DNA of 45,898 nucleotides, taken from NCBI GenBank assembly GCA_017469685.1, contig JAFUFW010000004.1, forward strand, positions 1 to 45,898, written 5' to 3'. Shown piece by piece: positions 1 to 9,013 of the stretch. The notes below the pieces were generated by a model that saw only the letters and a program-made list of their open reading frames with translations, did no database searches and was not told the DNA's origin. The stretch comes from Bacteroidaceae bacterium (GTDB lineage: Bacteria; Bacteroidota; Bacteroidia; Bacteroidales; Bacteroidaceae). The translations under genes and the position numbers were made by a program. The first letter of the stretch is position 1; each line of letters begins with the position of its first letter.

Positions 1-22
1 AACTAAATATAGCCCCGTACAC

Positions 23-1528
23 CTAATTGATAGATAACAACTGCTCAATCAGGGCGCGGTCGTTGCTCAGACGAGGCACCTTGTGCTGCCCGCCCATCTT
101 GCCGCGGCTCTTGAGCCAGTCGTTGAAGAGGCCAGGGCGCGCTGTGATGAGCTCCAGCGGTTGAAGGGTTATGTTCTTGAAGCGCTTGGCCTCGTAGTCG
201 GAATTGATGTCCTGCAGCGCCTTGTCGAGAAGCTCGGCAAAGGCTGCCTTGTCTGCCGGTTCCTTGACAAACTCCACGAGCCACTGGTGGCGGCAGTGGC
301 CTTCCTCGTCCATGAAGACGGGGGCGGCGGTGTACTCGCTCACCTCAGCGCCGGTAGCCTCGCATGCCCGTGCCAAGCCCTGCTCGGCATTGTCCATCAC
401 GAGTTCCTCGCCGAAGGCGTTGATGAAGCACTTGGTGCGCCCCGAGATGATGAACTTATAGGGCTCGGTAGAGGTGAAACGAACGGTGTCGCCTATCATG
501 TAGCGCCAGAGACCGCTTGAGGTAGTAATGACCATGGCATAGTTCTGGCCTGGACGCACGCCCCAGAGGGGAACGACGGTGGGTGAAGGCTTGTCCATCT
601 CGTTCATGGGGATGAACTCGAAGAAGACTCCGTAGTCTATCATCAACAGCAGTGAAGCATCTTGCGGAGTGCTCTGAACGCCAAAGAAACCTTCACTGGC
701 ATTGTAGGTCTCCATATAGTGCATCCGAGGCGAACGAATGATGCGGCGGTACTGCTCGCGATAGGGAGTGAAGGCTACGCCGCCGTGCCAGAACACCTCG
801 AGGTTAGGCCACAGCTCATCAATAGTCGACTTGCCCGAGAGCTCGAGCATGTGGTCGAGCACTGAAAGCATCCAGGAGGGTACGCCGCTGAGGCTGGTCA
901 CATTGCGGTGCATGGCCTCGCGGGCTATGCGCTCACGCTTCTGCTCAAAATCGGCAAGAAGCGCAGTATGCTTGCTGGGCACACGTATGTAGTTGACCAG
1001 AGGGTTCATGTTCTCAATGAGGATGGCACTGAGGTCGCCCACATAGGAGTGCTTTGTGTTGTAGTTAGGAGCATGCGAACCACCCAGCACCATCGAGCGT
1101 CCGTCTAAGAGCCGGCTGGCTGGGTTGTTGTGCAGGTAGAGTGCTACGCAGTCAAAACCGCCGGCGTAGTGCGTATCCTTCAGCGCCTGACGCGACACGG
1201 GTATGAACTTACTCTTGTCGCTCGTTGTGCCGCTGCTCTTGGCATACCAGTCAACGTGTCCTGGCCACAGCACGTCACGCTCGCCATGGCGCATGCGATC
1301 GATATATACCTTCAGGTCGTCATAGCTGTTGACGGGACAGGCTGAAGCAAATTGCTCGTAGGTCTCTACGTGTTCGAAATTGTGCGAACGTCCCCACTCC
1401 GTGGCCTTGGCTGCCGAAAGCAGCTGCCGCAGCACTTTCATCTGTATGGCTTCAGCAGCGCTGGCGTAGGCATTAAGAGCCTTCATGCGCCTGGAGAAGA
1501 TAGGACGTATAAGGTTGGTGATACTCAT
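23..1528 (-). CDS. GH3 auxin-responsive-promoter-family acyl-adenylating protein
   Basis: A 501-residue protein of the GH3 family, which shares the ANL adenylate-forming fold and in plants conjugates acyl acids to amino acids. The bacterial role is not established. Seen here: the nucleotide-binding loop SSGTTSDKSKFIP (about residues 98-110), a mid-protein METYNASEG segment typical of the family's second adenylate motif, and GDTVRF before the C-terminal lid domain. Length matches bacterial GH3 proteins. The ATG overlaps the rnc stop by four bases (ATGA), so translation is probably coupled to rnc and the gene is the last member of an acpP-fabF-rnc-GH3 unit. That context suggests a fatty-acyl or related acid substrate, but this is inference. 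No signal peptide is visible, so it is probably cytoplasmic. Confidence 0.85.
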   Translation of the reverse strand: MSITNLIRPIFSRRMKALNAYASAAEAIQMKVLRQLLSAAKATEWGRSHNFEHVETYEQFASACPVNSYDDLKVYIDRMRHGERDVLWPGHVDWYAKSSGTTSDKSKFIPVSRQALKDTHYAGGFDCVALYLHNNPASRLLDGRSMVLGGSHAPNYNTKHSYVGDLSAILIENMNPLVNYIRVPSKHTALLADFEQKRERIAREAMHRNVTSLSGVPSWMLSVLDHMLELSGKSTIDELWPNLEVFWHGGVAFTPYREQYRRIIRSPRMHYMETYNASEGFFGVQSTPQDASLLLMIDYGVFFEFIPMNEMDKPSPTVVPLWGVRPGQNYAMVITTSSGLWRYMIGDTVRFTSTEPYKFIISGRTKCFINAFGEELVMDNAEQGLARACEATGAEVSEYTAAPVFMDEEGHCRHQWLVEFVKEPADKAAFAELLDKALQDINSDYEAKRFKNITLQPLELITARPGLFNDWLKSRGKMGGQHKVPRLSNDRALIEQLLSIN

Positions 1529-2361
1529 TGATTCTCGTCTGTTGCTTCTGGCACAAGGGCCACAGGGGCTTCCTCTTCGGCTGTGCGCCGGGTCTTGGCA
1601 TCGAAGATGGCTTGCACCCAGGCCTTGTCCTGCTTGAGGACCTTTAGCGTGGCTTTGGCAGCTTGCTGGTGGCTCTCTTTCTTTGAGTAGCCGCGCCCTG
1701 TCTCACCATCGAGGCCTTCAATGATGGTGCGCGTAACGAAAACCGGCGTCGAGTTGTTCTCCCGCTTCTCATCGATGATGCGGAATTCCAGCGCCAGTTT
1801 GTTCTTCTGTGCCCACTCTATCAGTTTCGACTTGAAATTCACCTCTTTGGCTGCCATCTTGTCTATGTTGATGACGGCCTTGAGGATGCGGTCGCGCATG
1901 AAATGCATGCAGGCATCGTAGCCGCGGTCGAGGTAGATGGCGCCTACTAAGGCCTCAAAAGCATTGCCGCCCATATAGCTGTTGTGGCTCGACGAATGAC
2001 TATTCGAGTGCACAAGCTGTTCCAGACCTATCTCCGTGGCAAGCTTGTTAAGCGTGTCGCGCTGAACGAGCTTGCTGCGGGTATTGGTGAGGAAGCCTTC
2101 GCGGCGGTCGCGATAGCGGCGATAGAGTATGTCGCTCACGATGCTTTCGAGTACAGCATCGCCTAAGTATTCGAGGCGTTCGTTGTGCTCGCCTACTCCT
2201 CGGGGGCCGGAGTGCGACACCGACTTGTGGGCAAGCGCCTGCTTGTAAAGCCTGATATTGTGTGGATAGAAGCCTAAGATAGAATAAATAGACCGCACCA
2301 ACTCCCGGTCCTTGCGGAAGGGGAGCTTGATGCGGTCAATTAAGTTACTGTTGACAAACAC
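1525..2361 (-). CDS. rnc: Ribonuclease III
   Basis: Double-strand-specific endoribonuclease that processes rRNA precursors and structured mRNAs. The signature ERLEYLGDA (residues 61-69) and the second acidic cluster GNAFEALVGAIYLDRG (about 132-147) supply the Mg-binding Glu/Asp residues, and a C-terminal double-stranded-RNA-binding domain spans roughly 180-255 (GRGYSKKESHQQAAKATL). The start used is GTG at 2361; an in-frame stop lies a few codons upstream, and the N-terminus resembles Bacteroidales RNase III (a LIDRIKLPFRKDRE stretch). It follows fabF after 35 bases and overlaps the GH3 gene by four bases. The acpP-fabF-rnc order is the usual one in this phylum. Confidence 0.95.
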   Translation of the reverse strand: MFVNSNLIDRIKLPFRKDRELVRSIYSILGFYPHNIRLYKQALAHKSVSHSGPRGVGEHNERLEYLGDAVLESIVSDILYRRYRDRREGFLTNTRSKLVQRDTLNKLATEIGLEQLVHSNSHSSSHNSYMGGNAFEALVGAIYLDRGYDACMHFMRDRILKAVINIDKMAAKEVNFKSKLIEWAQKNKLALEFRIIDEKRENNSTPVFVTRTIIEGLDGETGRGYSKKESHQQAAKATLKVLKQDKAWVQAIFDAKTRRTAEEEAPVALVPEATDENQ

Positions 2362-2396
2362 TTTCTTGCCGATTCATTTGTTCAACATCTGCCTCG

Positions 2397-3665
2397 TCAA
2401 CCTTCATATTTCTTGAAGATAACGCAAGCATTATGACCTCCGAAACCGAAAGTGTTGCTCAAGGCTGCACGCACGGTGCGCTGCTGTGCCTTGTTGAACG
2501 TGAAGTTCAGGTCGTAGTCTATCTCCTCGTCGCGGTCGTCATCGGCATGGTTGATGGTGGGGGGGACGATGTCGTTCTTCACGGCCAGTACGCTGGCAAG
2601 AGCCTCAACGGCGCCGGCAGCGCCAAGCAGATGACCCGTCATCGACTTAGTCGAAGAGATATTCAGCTTATAGGCATGTTCGCCAAAGACGTCCTTGATG
2701 GCCTTGGCCTCAGAGATGTCACCCACGTGGGTGGAAGTACCGTGTACGTTGATGTAGTCGATATCCTCGGGCTGCATACCGGCATCGTCAAGAGCGTTCT
2801 GCATCACGAGTTTGGCGCCGAGGCCTTCAGGGTGCGAGGCTGTGATGTGGTGAGCATCGGCGCTCATGCCCTCGCCAACCATCTCGGCATAGATTTTTGC
2901 TCCGCGTGCCTTAGCGTGTTCCAGTTCCTCAAGGATGAGGCAACCGGCTCCTTCGCCCATAATGAATCCGTCGCGGCTGGCGCTGAAGGGGCGGCTGGCC
3001 GTCTCGGGCTCATCGTTGCGCGTGGAGAGGGCTTTCATGGCGTTGAAGCCGCCTACGCCGCCTTCCGTGATAGCTGCTTCGGCACCGCCGCTGACGATGA
3101 CGTCGGCCTTGCCAAGACGAATGAGGTTGAAGGCATCGGCCAAGGCGCTGGTGCTGGAAGCACAAGCGGAGGTCGTGACATAGTTGGGGCCATGGAAGCC
3201 GTGGATGATGCTGATGTGACCAGCGGCTATATCGGCTATCATCTTGGGAATGAAGAAGGGGCCGAATTTGGGCCCGAGCTCAGCGCCGGTGCGGCCATAA
3301 GCTACTATTTCTTCCTCGAACGTCTTGATGCCTCCGATGCCGACGCCGTAGACGACGCCCACGCGATTCTTGTCCAAGCCTTCGTATTCCAGGCCGCTGT
3401 CGGTGATAGCCTGATTAGCGGCGGCAATTGCATACTGGCAATAGAGGTCCATCTTGCGGGCTTCCTTACGGTCGATGCCGTAGTCCTCTGAATTGAAGTT
3501 CTTAACCTCGCAGGCAAACTGCGTCTTGAACTTCTCGGGGTTGAAATGGGTGATAGGTCCGGCTCCGCTCTTGCCGGCTACGAGGTTCTGCCAAGTTTCC
3601 TCGACAGTGTTGCCAAGTGGTGTCACGGCGCCAAGGCCTGTTACCACAACTCTTTTTAATTCCAT
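2397..3665 (-). CDS. fabF: Beta-ketoacyl-ACP synthase II
   Basis: Condensing enzyme of type II fatty acid synthesis that extends acyl-ACP with malonyl-ACP. The catalytic Cys lies in TTSACASS (Cys168). The two histidines lie in NVHGTSTHVGD (about 308) and STKSMTGHLLGAAGA (about 340), and GFGGHN follows near the end. The ATG at 3665 (MELKRVVVTG) gives 422 residues, the normal length. An upstream in-frame extension to 3770 only translates an intergenic repeat and is rejected. It lies downstream of acpP in the same direction, separated by about 170 bases that contain an inverted repeat. Confidence 0.96.
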   Translation of the reverse strand: MELKRVVVTGLGAVTPLGNTVEETWQNLVAGKSGAGPITHFNPEKFKTQFACEVKNFNSEDYGIDRKEARKMDLYCQYAIAAANQAITDSGLEYEGLDKNRVGVVYGVGIGGIKTFEEEIVAYGRTGAELGPKFGPFFIPKMIADIAAGHISIIHGFHGPNYVTTSACASSTSALADAFNLIRLGKADVIVSGGAEAAITEGGVGGFNAMKALSTRNDEPETASRPFSASRDGFIMGEGAGCLILEELEHAKARGAKIYAEMVGEGMSADAHHITASHPEGLGAKLVMQNALDDAGMQPEDIDYINVHGTSTHVGDISEAKAIKDVFGEHAYKLNISSTKSMTGHLLGAAGAVEALASVLAVKNDIVPPTINHADDDRDEEIDYDLNFTFNKAQQRTVRAALSNTFGFGGHNACVIFKKYEG

Positions 3666-3691
3666 AGTTATGTTGTAAAAGTTGACGAGTT

Positions 3692-3758
3692 GACGAGTTG
3701 ACAAGCGAACAAGTTGGCCCATGTGCCACTCGTCTACTCGTAAACTTGTCAACCCGTC
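3692..3758. repeat. Inverted repeat between acpP and fabF
   Basis: Arms GACGAGTTGACAAG (3692-3705) and CTTGTCAACCCGTC (3745-3758) are complementary with one mismatch and sit in the acpP-fabF spacer, next to extra copies of GTTGACGA. It could form a hairpin in the transcript that separates a high level of acpP from fabF. No U-run follows either arm, so a classical terminator is unlikely. Confidence 0.5.
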
Positions 3759-3835
3759 TACTGTTAACAATGCGTTCGCTCTCTCGCCAAGACGCCTTTT
3801 AGGGCTGCGACGAGACTTAAGAACGTGTTAATGTG

Positions 3836-4069
3836 TTATTGATGTGCTTCGATGTAAGCAACAGCGTCGCCGACGGTGGCAATCTTCTCTGCTTCGTCGT
3901 CGGGAATGGAAAGACCGAACTCTTTCTCGAACTCCATGATGAGCTCTACGGTGTCAAGAGAATCTGCACCGAGGTCGCCGGTGAAGCTCTTTTCTGCACT
4001 TACTTCTGCTGCATCAACGCCAAGCTTGTCGACGATGATATCTTTAACTTTGCTTTCGATTTCAGACAT
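3836..4069 (-). CDS. acpP: Acyl carrier protein
   Basis: A 77-residue acidic carrier that holds growing acyl chains on a 4'-phosphopantetheine arm. The attachment serine is Ser37 in GADSLD, followed by the recognition helix [14 protein letters not shown]. Length and charge are standard. It is the first gene of the acpP-fabF-rnc-GH3 series and has a recognisable promoter 80-110 bases upstream, consistent with high expression. Confidence 0.97.
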   Translation of the reverse strand: MSEIESKVKDIIVDKLGVDAAEVSAEKSFTGDLGADSLDTVELIMEFEKEFGLSIPDDEAEKIATVGDAVAYIEAHQ

Positions 4070-4148
4070 AGTCGTAATGATTAAATTGGTTTGATGTGAA
4101 TAATCTGTTTAATAGAGGCAGCTGACAGAAGCTACCTGTTTCAAGGCG

Positions 4149-4180
4149 CAAAGGTCGGACTTTTTATTCAGACTACCAAA
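4149..4180 (-). promoter_or_regulatory. Bacteroidetes-type promoter of acpP
   Basis: Read on the minus strand: TTTG (4177-4180), 20 bases, then GACCTTTG (4149-4156). The second box matches the TAnnTTTG -7 consensus except for G in place of T at the first position. The spacing fits the -33/-7 pattern of the phylum's primary sigma factor. The leader to the acpP ATG is about 70 bases. Confidence 0.55.
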
Positions 4181-4234
4181 TAAATAAGCAAAAAAGTGCG
4201 CAAACATGCACACAAGGGTACACCTTTGTGCAAT

Positions 4235-5272
4235 TTACACGCATTCTCTGCGTAGTGGATAGTCGTTGCGCAGCTGTTCGAATTGCTCGGGATTGGCCCG
4301 CAAGCGGTCGGTGTCAGCCATAGGATTGTAAAGCTGCAGGGCGCGCTCGGCCGGGTCGTCGCTGAAAATCGTGCCGGAGGCTAAGGCCGGAGGCTTTATA
4401 TGGTAGACTGTGGCCTTGTTCAAGAAGAGCGCCACAGCCTGCAGGGCCATGCGAGTGGCATTGGCCTTGCCGTCGGCACTGTAGCCCGCTATATGGGGCG
4501 TGGCTATGAAGGCTCTCCCAAGCAGGCTGCTATTAACCCTCGGCTCTCCCTCCCACGTGTCGATGACAGCCTCGCTCACCCACCCGGAATCCAAGGCTTT
4601 GAGCAACTCCTCTTCATCGACGACGCCACCACGGGCCGCGTTGACAATCACCGGATGCTTTCTCAGGAGGCAGAAGAAGCTGGCATCTGCCAGATGGTAA
4701 GTGGCATGTGGCTGCTCGCGGGTCAGCGGCGTATGGAATGTTATTACGTCGCACTCTCTCTGAAGCTCGTAGAGCGAGCTCCAGCATAAGCCCGCCGGAA
4801 GCTTGTGGTGGGCCTCCTCGCGAGGCGGATCATTCAGCAACACGCGCTTGAAGCCCATGCGTAGTGCGGCGGCCATCACCTCCGTGCCTACATGACCCAC
4901 GCCCACGATGCCGATGGTAGACTCGTGGATGTTAAAGCCTCGTTCGCGCTCGAGCAGCAGAAGGCTGTTCTGAACATACTGCGCTACGCTCGTGGCATTG
5001 CAGCCGGCGCAGTTTGTCCACTCGATGCCAGCCTCGCGCAGGTAGTCGGTGTCGAGGTGGTCATAGCCGATGGTAGCAGTGACAACTAACGCCACAGACG
5101 ACCCTTCAAGCAGCTGGCGGTCTACTCGCGTGCGCGTGCGTATAATTAATATGTATGCGTCGCGCACGTCATCAGCAGTTATCTCGCCGCCGCGTTTGGC
5201 CACAACCTCGTCTGCCAACTCATGCAGATAAGGCTGTATGTATGGGATCTTATCGTCTACGACAATCTTCAA
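4235..5272 (-). CDS. pdxB: 4-phosphoerythronate dehydrogenase
   Basis: NAD-dependent enzyme of the DXP-dependent pyridoxal-phosphate pathway that oxidises 4-phosphoerythronate. It belongs to the D-2-hydroxyacid dehydrogenase family. Seen: the Rossmann motif GIVGVGHVG, the substrate arginine in NAARGGVVDEEEL, the acidic partner in DTWEGEP and the catalytic His in TPHIAGYSADGKA, followed by a PdxB-type C-terminal region. I chose the TTG at 5272 because family proteins begin at this point (MKI-V-D-E/D). The TTG at 5293 would add seven residues that only translate an A/T-rich ATTGAAGATT repeat. It lies directly downstream of murF in the same direction, so the two are probably co-transcribed. Confidence 0.9.
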   Translation of the reverse strand: MKIVVDDKIPYIQPYLHELADEVVAKRGGEITADDVRDAYILIIRTRTRVDRQLLEGSSVALVVTATIGYDHLDTDYLREAGIEWTNCAGCNATSVAQYVQNSLLLLERERGFNIHESTIGIVGVGHVGTEVMAAALRMGFKRVLLNDPPREEAHHKLPAGLCWSSLYELQRECDVITFHTPLTREQPHATYHLADASFFCLLRKHPVIVNAARGGVVDEEELLKALDSGWVSEAVIDTWEGEPRVNSSLLGRAFIATPHIAGYSADGKANATRMALQAVALFLNKATVYHIKPPALASGTIFSDDPAERALQLYNPMADTDRLRANPEQFEQLRNDYPLRRECV

Positions 5273-5296
5273 TTTTAAATCTTCAATTTTCAATCT

Positions 5297-6748
5297 TCAA
5301 AGTTTATCCGGCAACTGATGGAGTTTTGTGCTGTTGGAGCCCTTGATAAGGATGAGGCGACCTTGGGGGCAGCCGGCTGCGATGGCGTCGGCAACCGCTT
5401 GAACATCCTTGAACATCCGAACGTTCAGGCCTTCGCGGCCGTTCGTTTCGCCTTGTTCGTCCGTACGTGCAGCCGCTTCTGTCAGTACGTCCTCAAACTC
5501 TTCGCCCACGAACCAAGCCTCTTCCACTCCGGTGCACAAAGCTTCCGTAGCCACGCGCAGGTGTGCTCCGCGGCTCTCGGCTCCAAGCTCTTTCATCGCT
5601 CCGAGGATAACCATCTTGTGCTTGTGCTCTATGTTGTGGAGGTTAGCCAGCGCCGCCAACATAGAGGTGAGGTTGGCGTTGTAGGCATCGATGATCAGCT
5701 CGTTCTTGGTGGTGCGGCGGAACTCGGAGCGGCCGAGCGAGGGCTGGTAGCTGGTCAGCGCGCCATCAATCTCTGCCGGCGCTACACCAAAGTGCAAACC
5801 GACGCACACGGCAGCCAGCACGTTGTCGAGGTTATAGTCGCCTATGAGCTGGGTGGCGGTGGTGAAGTGTTCGGCGGGGAACGCCGAACGGCTAAACGTA
5901 TCGACAGAAGGGGTTGCGGCAACGCTTTTCCAGGCTACGTTAAGCGTAGGATTGCACGCAGCCACGCCACCTTCGCAAAGCGTTGAGGCCACTGCCTCGC
6001 CGGCGCGTGCATAGGTGATACATTTCTCTGACGCCGCGTCTATCTCGCGCTCAGCGAGCATCCCCATGAGGTCGGCATTGCTGGCGCAGGCAAAGATGCG
6101 GGCAGTGGTGCTCTGCTTCAGAAAGTCGTAGAGCTCGCCCTTAGTGCGCTTCACGCCATCAAACGAGCCGAAGCCTTCGAGATGGGCGCGGCCCACGTTG
6201 GTGATGAGGGCGTAGTCGGGACGGACGATGTCCGTCAGGAAAGCTATCTCGCCGGGGTGATTGGCCCCCGTCTCTATGATGGCTATCTCATGTTCTTCGG
6301 GGCGCAGGCGCAAGAGCGTCAAGGGCACGCCGATATGGTTGTTCAGATTGCCCTGGGTGTAAAGCACGCGGAACTTGCGCTGCAGCACGGCGGCCAGCAA
6401 CTCCTTCGTCGTCGTCTTGCCATTGGTGCCAGTGACCTGAATGACAGGCCCCCTGAAATGCTGCCTATGAAAGGCTGCAAGCGCCTGAAGAGCTTTCAGC
6501 ACATCATCGACAAGCAGATAGCGGCCCGCAGGGTTCTCCTCTGTCAAGGCATCGCCATCAGGCACCACGCCTGCATCGTCCACCACGGCCACAGCCGCAC
6601 CGTCCTTAATAGCCTGCGACGCAAAGCGGTTGCCGTCGAAGGTCTCGCCCTTAAGGGCAAAGAACAGACAGCCGCCGGTGATGCGACGACTGTCTGTGCT
6701 TACTTCTGTGTGTTGCTTATAAATCTCGTATAAGAAATCTATGGACAT
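5297..6748 (-). CDS. murF: UDP-N-acetylmuramoyl-tripeptide--D-alanyl-D-alanine ligase
   Basis: Cytoplasmic ligase that adds D-Ala-D-Ala to the UDP-MurNAc-tripeptide, the last soluble step of peptidoglycan precursor synthesis. The N-terminal domain has STDSRRITGGCLFFALKGE, the ATP loop GTNGKTTTKE lies at residues 106-115, and the Mur-ligase segments ETGANHPGEI and NVGRAHLEGFGS follow. The C-terminal domain starts near IIDAYNANLTSM. At 483 residues it is slightly long: the segment around 235-290 carries an insertion rich in Ala, Ser and Val. The next gene downstream is pdxB. Confidence 0.95.
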   Translation of the reverse strand: MSIDFLYEIYKQHTEVSTDSRRITGGCLFFALKGETFDGNRFASQAIKDGAAVAVVDDAGVVPDGDALTEENPAGRYLLVDDVLKALQALAAFHRQHFRGPVIQVTGTNGKTTTKELLAAVLQRKFRVLYTQGNLNNHIGVPLTLLRLRPEEHEIAIIETGANHPGEIAFLTDIVRPDYALITNVGRAHLEGFGSFDGVKRTKGELYDFLKQSTTARIFACASNADLMGMLAEREIDAASEKCITYARAGEAVASTLCEGGVAACNPTLNVAWKSVAATPSVDTFSRSAFPAEHFTTATQLIGDYNLDNVLAAVCVGLHFGVAPAEIDGALTSYQPSLGRSEFRRTTKNELIIDAYNANLTSMLAALANLHNIEHKHKMVILGAMKELGAESRGAHLRVATEALCTGVEEAWFVGEEFEDVLTEAAARTDEQGETNGREGLNVRMFKDVQAVADAIAAGCPQGRLILIKGSNSTKLHQLPDKL

Positions 6749-6878
6749 ACAATAATCTTACTTTATTTACATGTAATGACCATGAATTAACCACGAATTT
6801 ATCATTAAATTATCTGAAGAACTGACTGTGTATTAATGAATAATTAATATTAATGGCCATTTGTGTTTAAGACATTTG

Positions 6879-8126
6879 TTACTTGCCAAGGATGATGTTT
6901 ACGAGGGCCGTGACGTCAGCAATCGTTACATCGCCGTCGCCATTGACGTCGGCCACCGCCTTACTCGCAGCCTTGCCAAGGATGATGTTCACCAGCGCAG
7001 TGACATCGGCAATCGTCACCTCTCCGTCACCATTCACATCGCCACGCTTGGCGAACTGGATGGTGTAGGTATGGTAGTTAGTCAGATCAGCCCCAAATGA
7101 GCCATCGTCCTTGCAGTCCTCACCTTTCACTGTAATCGTCAACTGCGCACTTCCTTCATCATAGGACCTCTCTATGGAGGCTCCGCGTCCATTGCTCGTC
7201 AGCAACAGCTCATCTGCATCATAGCAATCCTCAATTGTAATAGTTCCGTCTGCGACAGGAGAAATAGCGTCGCCTTTGTAAGTTGCAGTAGCGAGCTCGG
7301 AGTAATATAGGAGGGTAACGTCGTCTATCATTATGTAATTACCAGACTTAATACCGCTACGATCAGCAAAATAATCTGTGGCCGAGATGATTATATTAAG
7401 TTGCTCAGGAACAGAATTAGTTTTATAGTCAAAATCAGCGGTCCAAGTCTCCCAACCATTAGTCGCTTCTGATTTATATGATTCAATATTGGCTATCAAC
7501 TCAGCACCTTCAGATTTAGAAATAGTACCTCCGGTGATTGTTTCTTTGCCAAGGATATTCCTATCTCGATTGGTCATTGTAACCTTCGTCGCTGTGCCCC
7601 ATGACAAAACACCGATGGCAGTATTTGACGGGACATCCTTTTGTGTCCATTTTCCTTTCCAAAGATAAGCGACCAAAGAACATTTTTCGGCGCCTTTACT
7701 TATATTCCTTTGATATCGCAGCTGAATTCCATCAGGGTGATGCGTGAATGATATGCCACCGAAGCAACCACCATCAGCATTTCGTACGCTAGTAAGCCTT
7801 GTTTCTGCTGTAGCCCAAGTTGTACCTAAAGTGATGTAACCAGGTGCTGTCTGTCCCATGACAGAGACATTCTTGAGCTTTATTCCATTTCCAGAGTACC
7901 CTGAGATTTTGTTCTCAGCTACTAATGGCATTGTAGTATTGGGAACATTAGACACACACCATCCTGTAGGAGTATATCCATATGCAGTCGTGACATTATC
8001 TCCTTTTTCCCACGGATAGCATTTTACAGAGTCTCCTTCAAAATCGCTATTCTCCACCTGGTATTGTGCCTTTGCCGTCATTCCCATTCCGGCCATTAAG
8101 GCTAAAGCTATAAAAACCTTTTTCAT
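6879..8126 (-). CDS. Exported PCMD-like protein with C-terminal dockerin repeats
   Basis: A 415-residue secreted protein. It starts with a signal peptide (MKKVFIALALMAGMGMTAKA-Q). The body resembles the putative carbohydrate metabolism domain found in Bacteroidales surface glycan-binding proteins: an N-terminal NSDFEG start, FTHHPDGIQLRYQR in the middle, and IMIDDVTLLYY closing the jelly-roll-like part. The C-terminus holds two nearly identical type I dockerin repeats, each DVNGDGxVTIADVTALVNII, with the Ca-loop Asp/Asn residues intact. It lacks the short T9SS tail seen on other proteins here. No cohesin is present in the window, so a cellulosome role is not supported. It starts 23 bases after the BRO/DinD-like gene and is probably the third gene of that unit. 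Confidence 0.75.
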   Translation of the reverse strand: MKKVFIALALMAGMGMTAKAQYQVENSDFEGDSVKCYPWEKGDNVTTAYGYTPTGWCVSNVPNTTMPLVAENKISGYSGNGIKLKNVSVMGQTAPGYITLGTTWATAETRLTSVRNADGGCFGGISFTHHPDGIQLRYQRNISKGAEKCSLVAYLWKGKWTQKDVPSNTAIGVLSWGTATKVTMTNRDRNILGKETITGGTISKSEGAELIANIESYKSEATNGWETWTADFDYKTNSVPEQLNIIISATDYFADRSGIKSGNYIMIDDVTLLYYSELATATYKGDAISPVADGTITIEDCYDADELLLTSNGRGASIERSYDEGSAQLTITVKGEDCKDDGSFGADLTNYHTYTIQFAKRGDVNGDGEVTIADVTALVNIILGKAASKAVADVNGDGDVTIADVTALVNIILGK

Positions 8127-8149
8127 TTGTTATCGTGTTTTGGTTGTTA

Positions 8150-9013
8150 TTATTCAATTTCTTTAGCATCGGCATCTGTCGAGGCATTATTATCTTCTAA
8201 GCCCTTGAGGTAGTCGCGGGCATTGAGGCTTGTCACTACTGAACGGCCGAGCTGAGCCTCAAGCTGGTTGCGGGCAGCTTTAGCCACACCGCCGCCTCGC
8301 TGTGCTACGCGGGCATGGGCATTATAGCCTTTCGGATTCTCGGCTTTCGACAATTCTGTCGTTGACGCTTCAGCCAGCGCGTTGAGTAGCAGCTCAACAT
8401 TGGTCGTGTTGTCACGGAGGTTCTCTTTGTGCAAACCCTTTAGGTGCTTGTACTCGCGAGTCGTATGTCCGCTCCAAGTGCGAGTGATGATGTCTGTCAA
8501 TGCTGCATACTGCTGTCCTTCCACGCCACCGCGCTGCCATTCATCAGTAAGCTGCTTGCGCACCTCGATGGTTTTCATGCGCTGGTTGATCCAACTTTCG
8601 GAATAGCCAAGGCGACGATAGTCGGCAACAGCTTGGTCTATGGACAGCTCTGGATTCTGTAGTTGGTTGAGGCGTTGCGAAGCCACATTAGCCATCCATC
8701 GTTTAAAAGGTTCGGCCTTAGGCGATGGGATGGATTGTATGATTCGAAGGACTTGTTCGGTGGTGCCTGCCAACGTTTTCCTGCGTCGCCCACTTTCAGT
8801 GGTCATCAGTATCTGGGGACAATTTGTCCCCACGTAGTCGTGTAGTTCAGGATCGCGTTTGCGAATCTTTTTTAAATAATCCGTGGGATTAATACTTTCT
8901 GTCAATACTCCCACAACATCTACGACCGAGAAATACCATTCTTCAGTCTCATCGTCCCACACTACACGTACAGGGCGGTCGCCATATTGCTTGAATGCTT
9001 CTTGCAGACTCAT
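8150..9013 (-). CDS. BRO-family / DinD-like protein
   Basis: A 287-residue soluble protein. Residues about 5-115 form a Bro-N domain (VRVVWDDETEEWYFSVVDVV), the domain of baculovirus BRO and phage antirepressor proteins, ending near QVLRIIQSIPSPKAEPFKRW. The C-terminal half resembles DNA-damage-inducible protein DinD (YKHLKGLHKENLRDN...ELLLNALAEASTTEL). Its ATG overlaps the stop of the upstream surface-protein gene as ATGA, and the dockerin gene follows after 23 bases. Proteins of this kind are usually nucleic-acid-binding and often phage-derived, but no integrase or other phage gene is near. A role in regulating its neighbours would be inference only. Confidence 0.8.
   Translation of the reverse strand: MSLQEAFKQYGDRPVRVVWDDETEEWYFSVVDVVGVLTESINPTDYLKKIRKRDPELHDYVGTNCPQILMTTESGRRRKTLAGTTEQVLRIIQSIPSPKAEPFKRWMANVASQRLNQLQNPELSIDQAVADYRRLGYSESWINQRMKTIEVRKQLTDEWQRGGVEGQQYAALTDIITRTWSGHTTREYKHLKGLHKENLRDNTTNVELLLNALAEASTTELSKAENPKGYNAHARVAQRGGGVAKAARNQLEAQLGRSVVTSLNARDYLKGLEDNNASTDADAKEIE

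Noticed and set aside
2433-3491. Plus-strand open frame of 352 codons
   Set aside because: Antisense to fabF, whose catalytic motifs are unmistakable; the plus-strand product has no recognisable domain.
3666-3770. N-terminal extension of fabF
   Set aside because: It translates the inverted-repeat spacer; family proteins start at MELKRVVVTG.
6879-7060. Dockerin repeats considered as evidence for a cellulosome
   Set aside because: No cohesin or scaffoldin and no glycoside hydrolase in the window; isolated dockerin repeats are common in Bacteroidales.
8150-9013. BRO/DinD-like gene considered as a prophage remnant
   Set aside because: No integrase, portal, capsid or attachment-site duplication nearby; neighbours are exported proteins and housekeeping genes.
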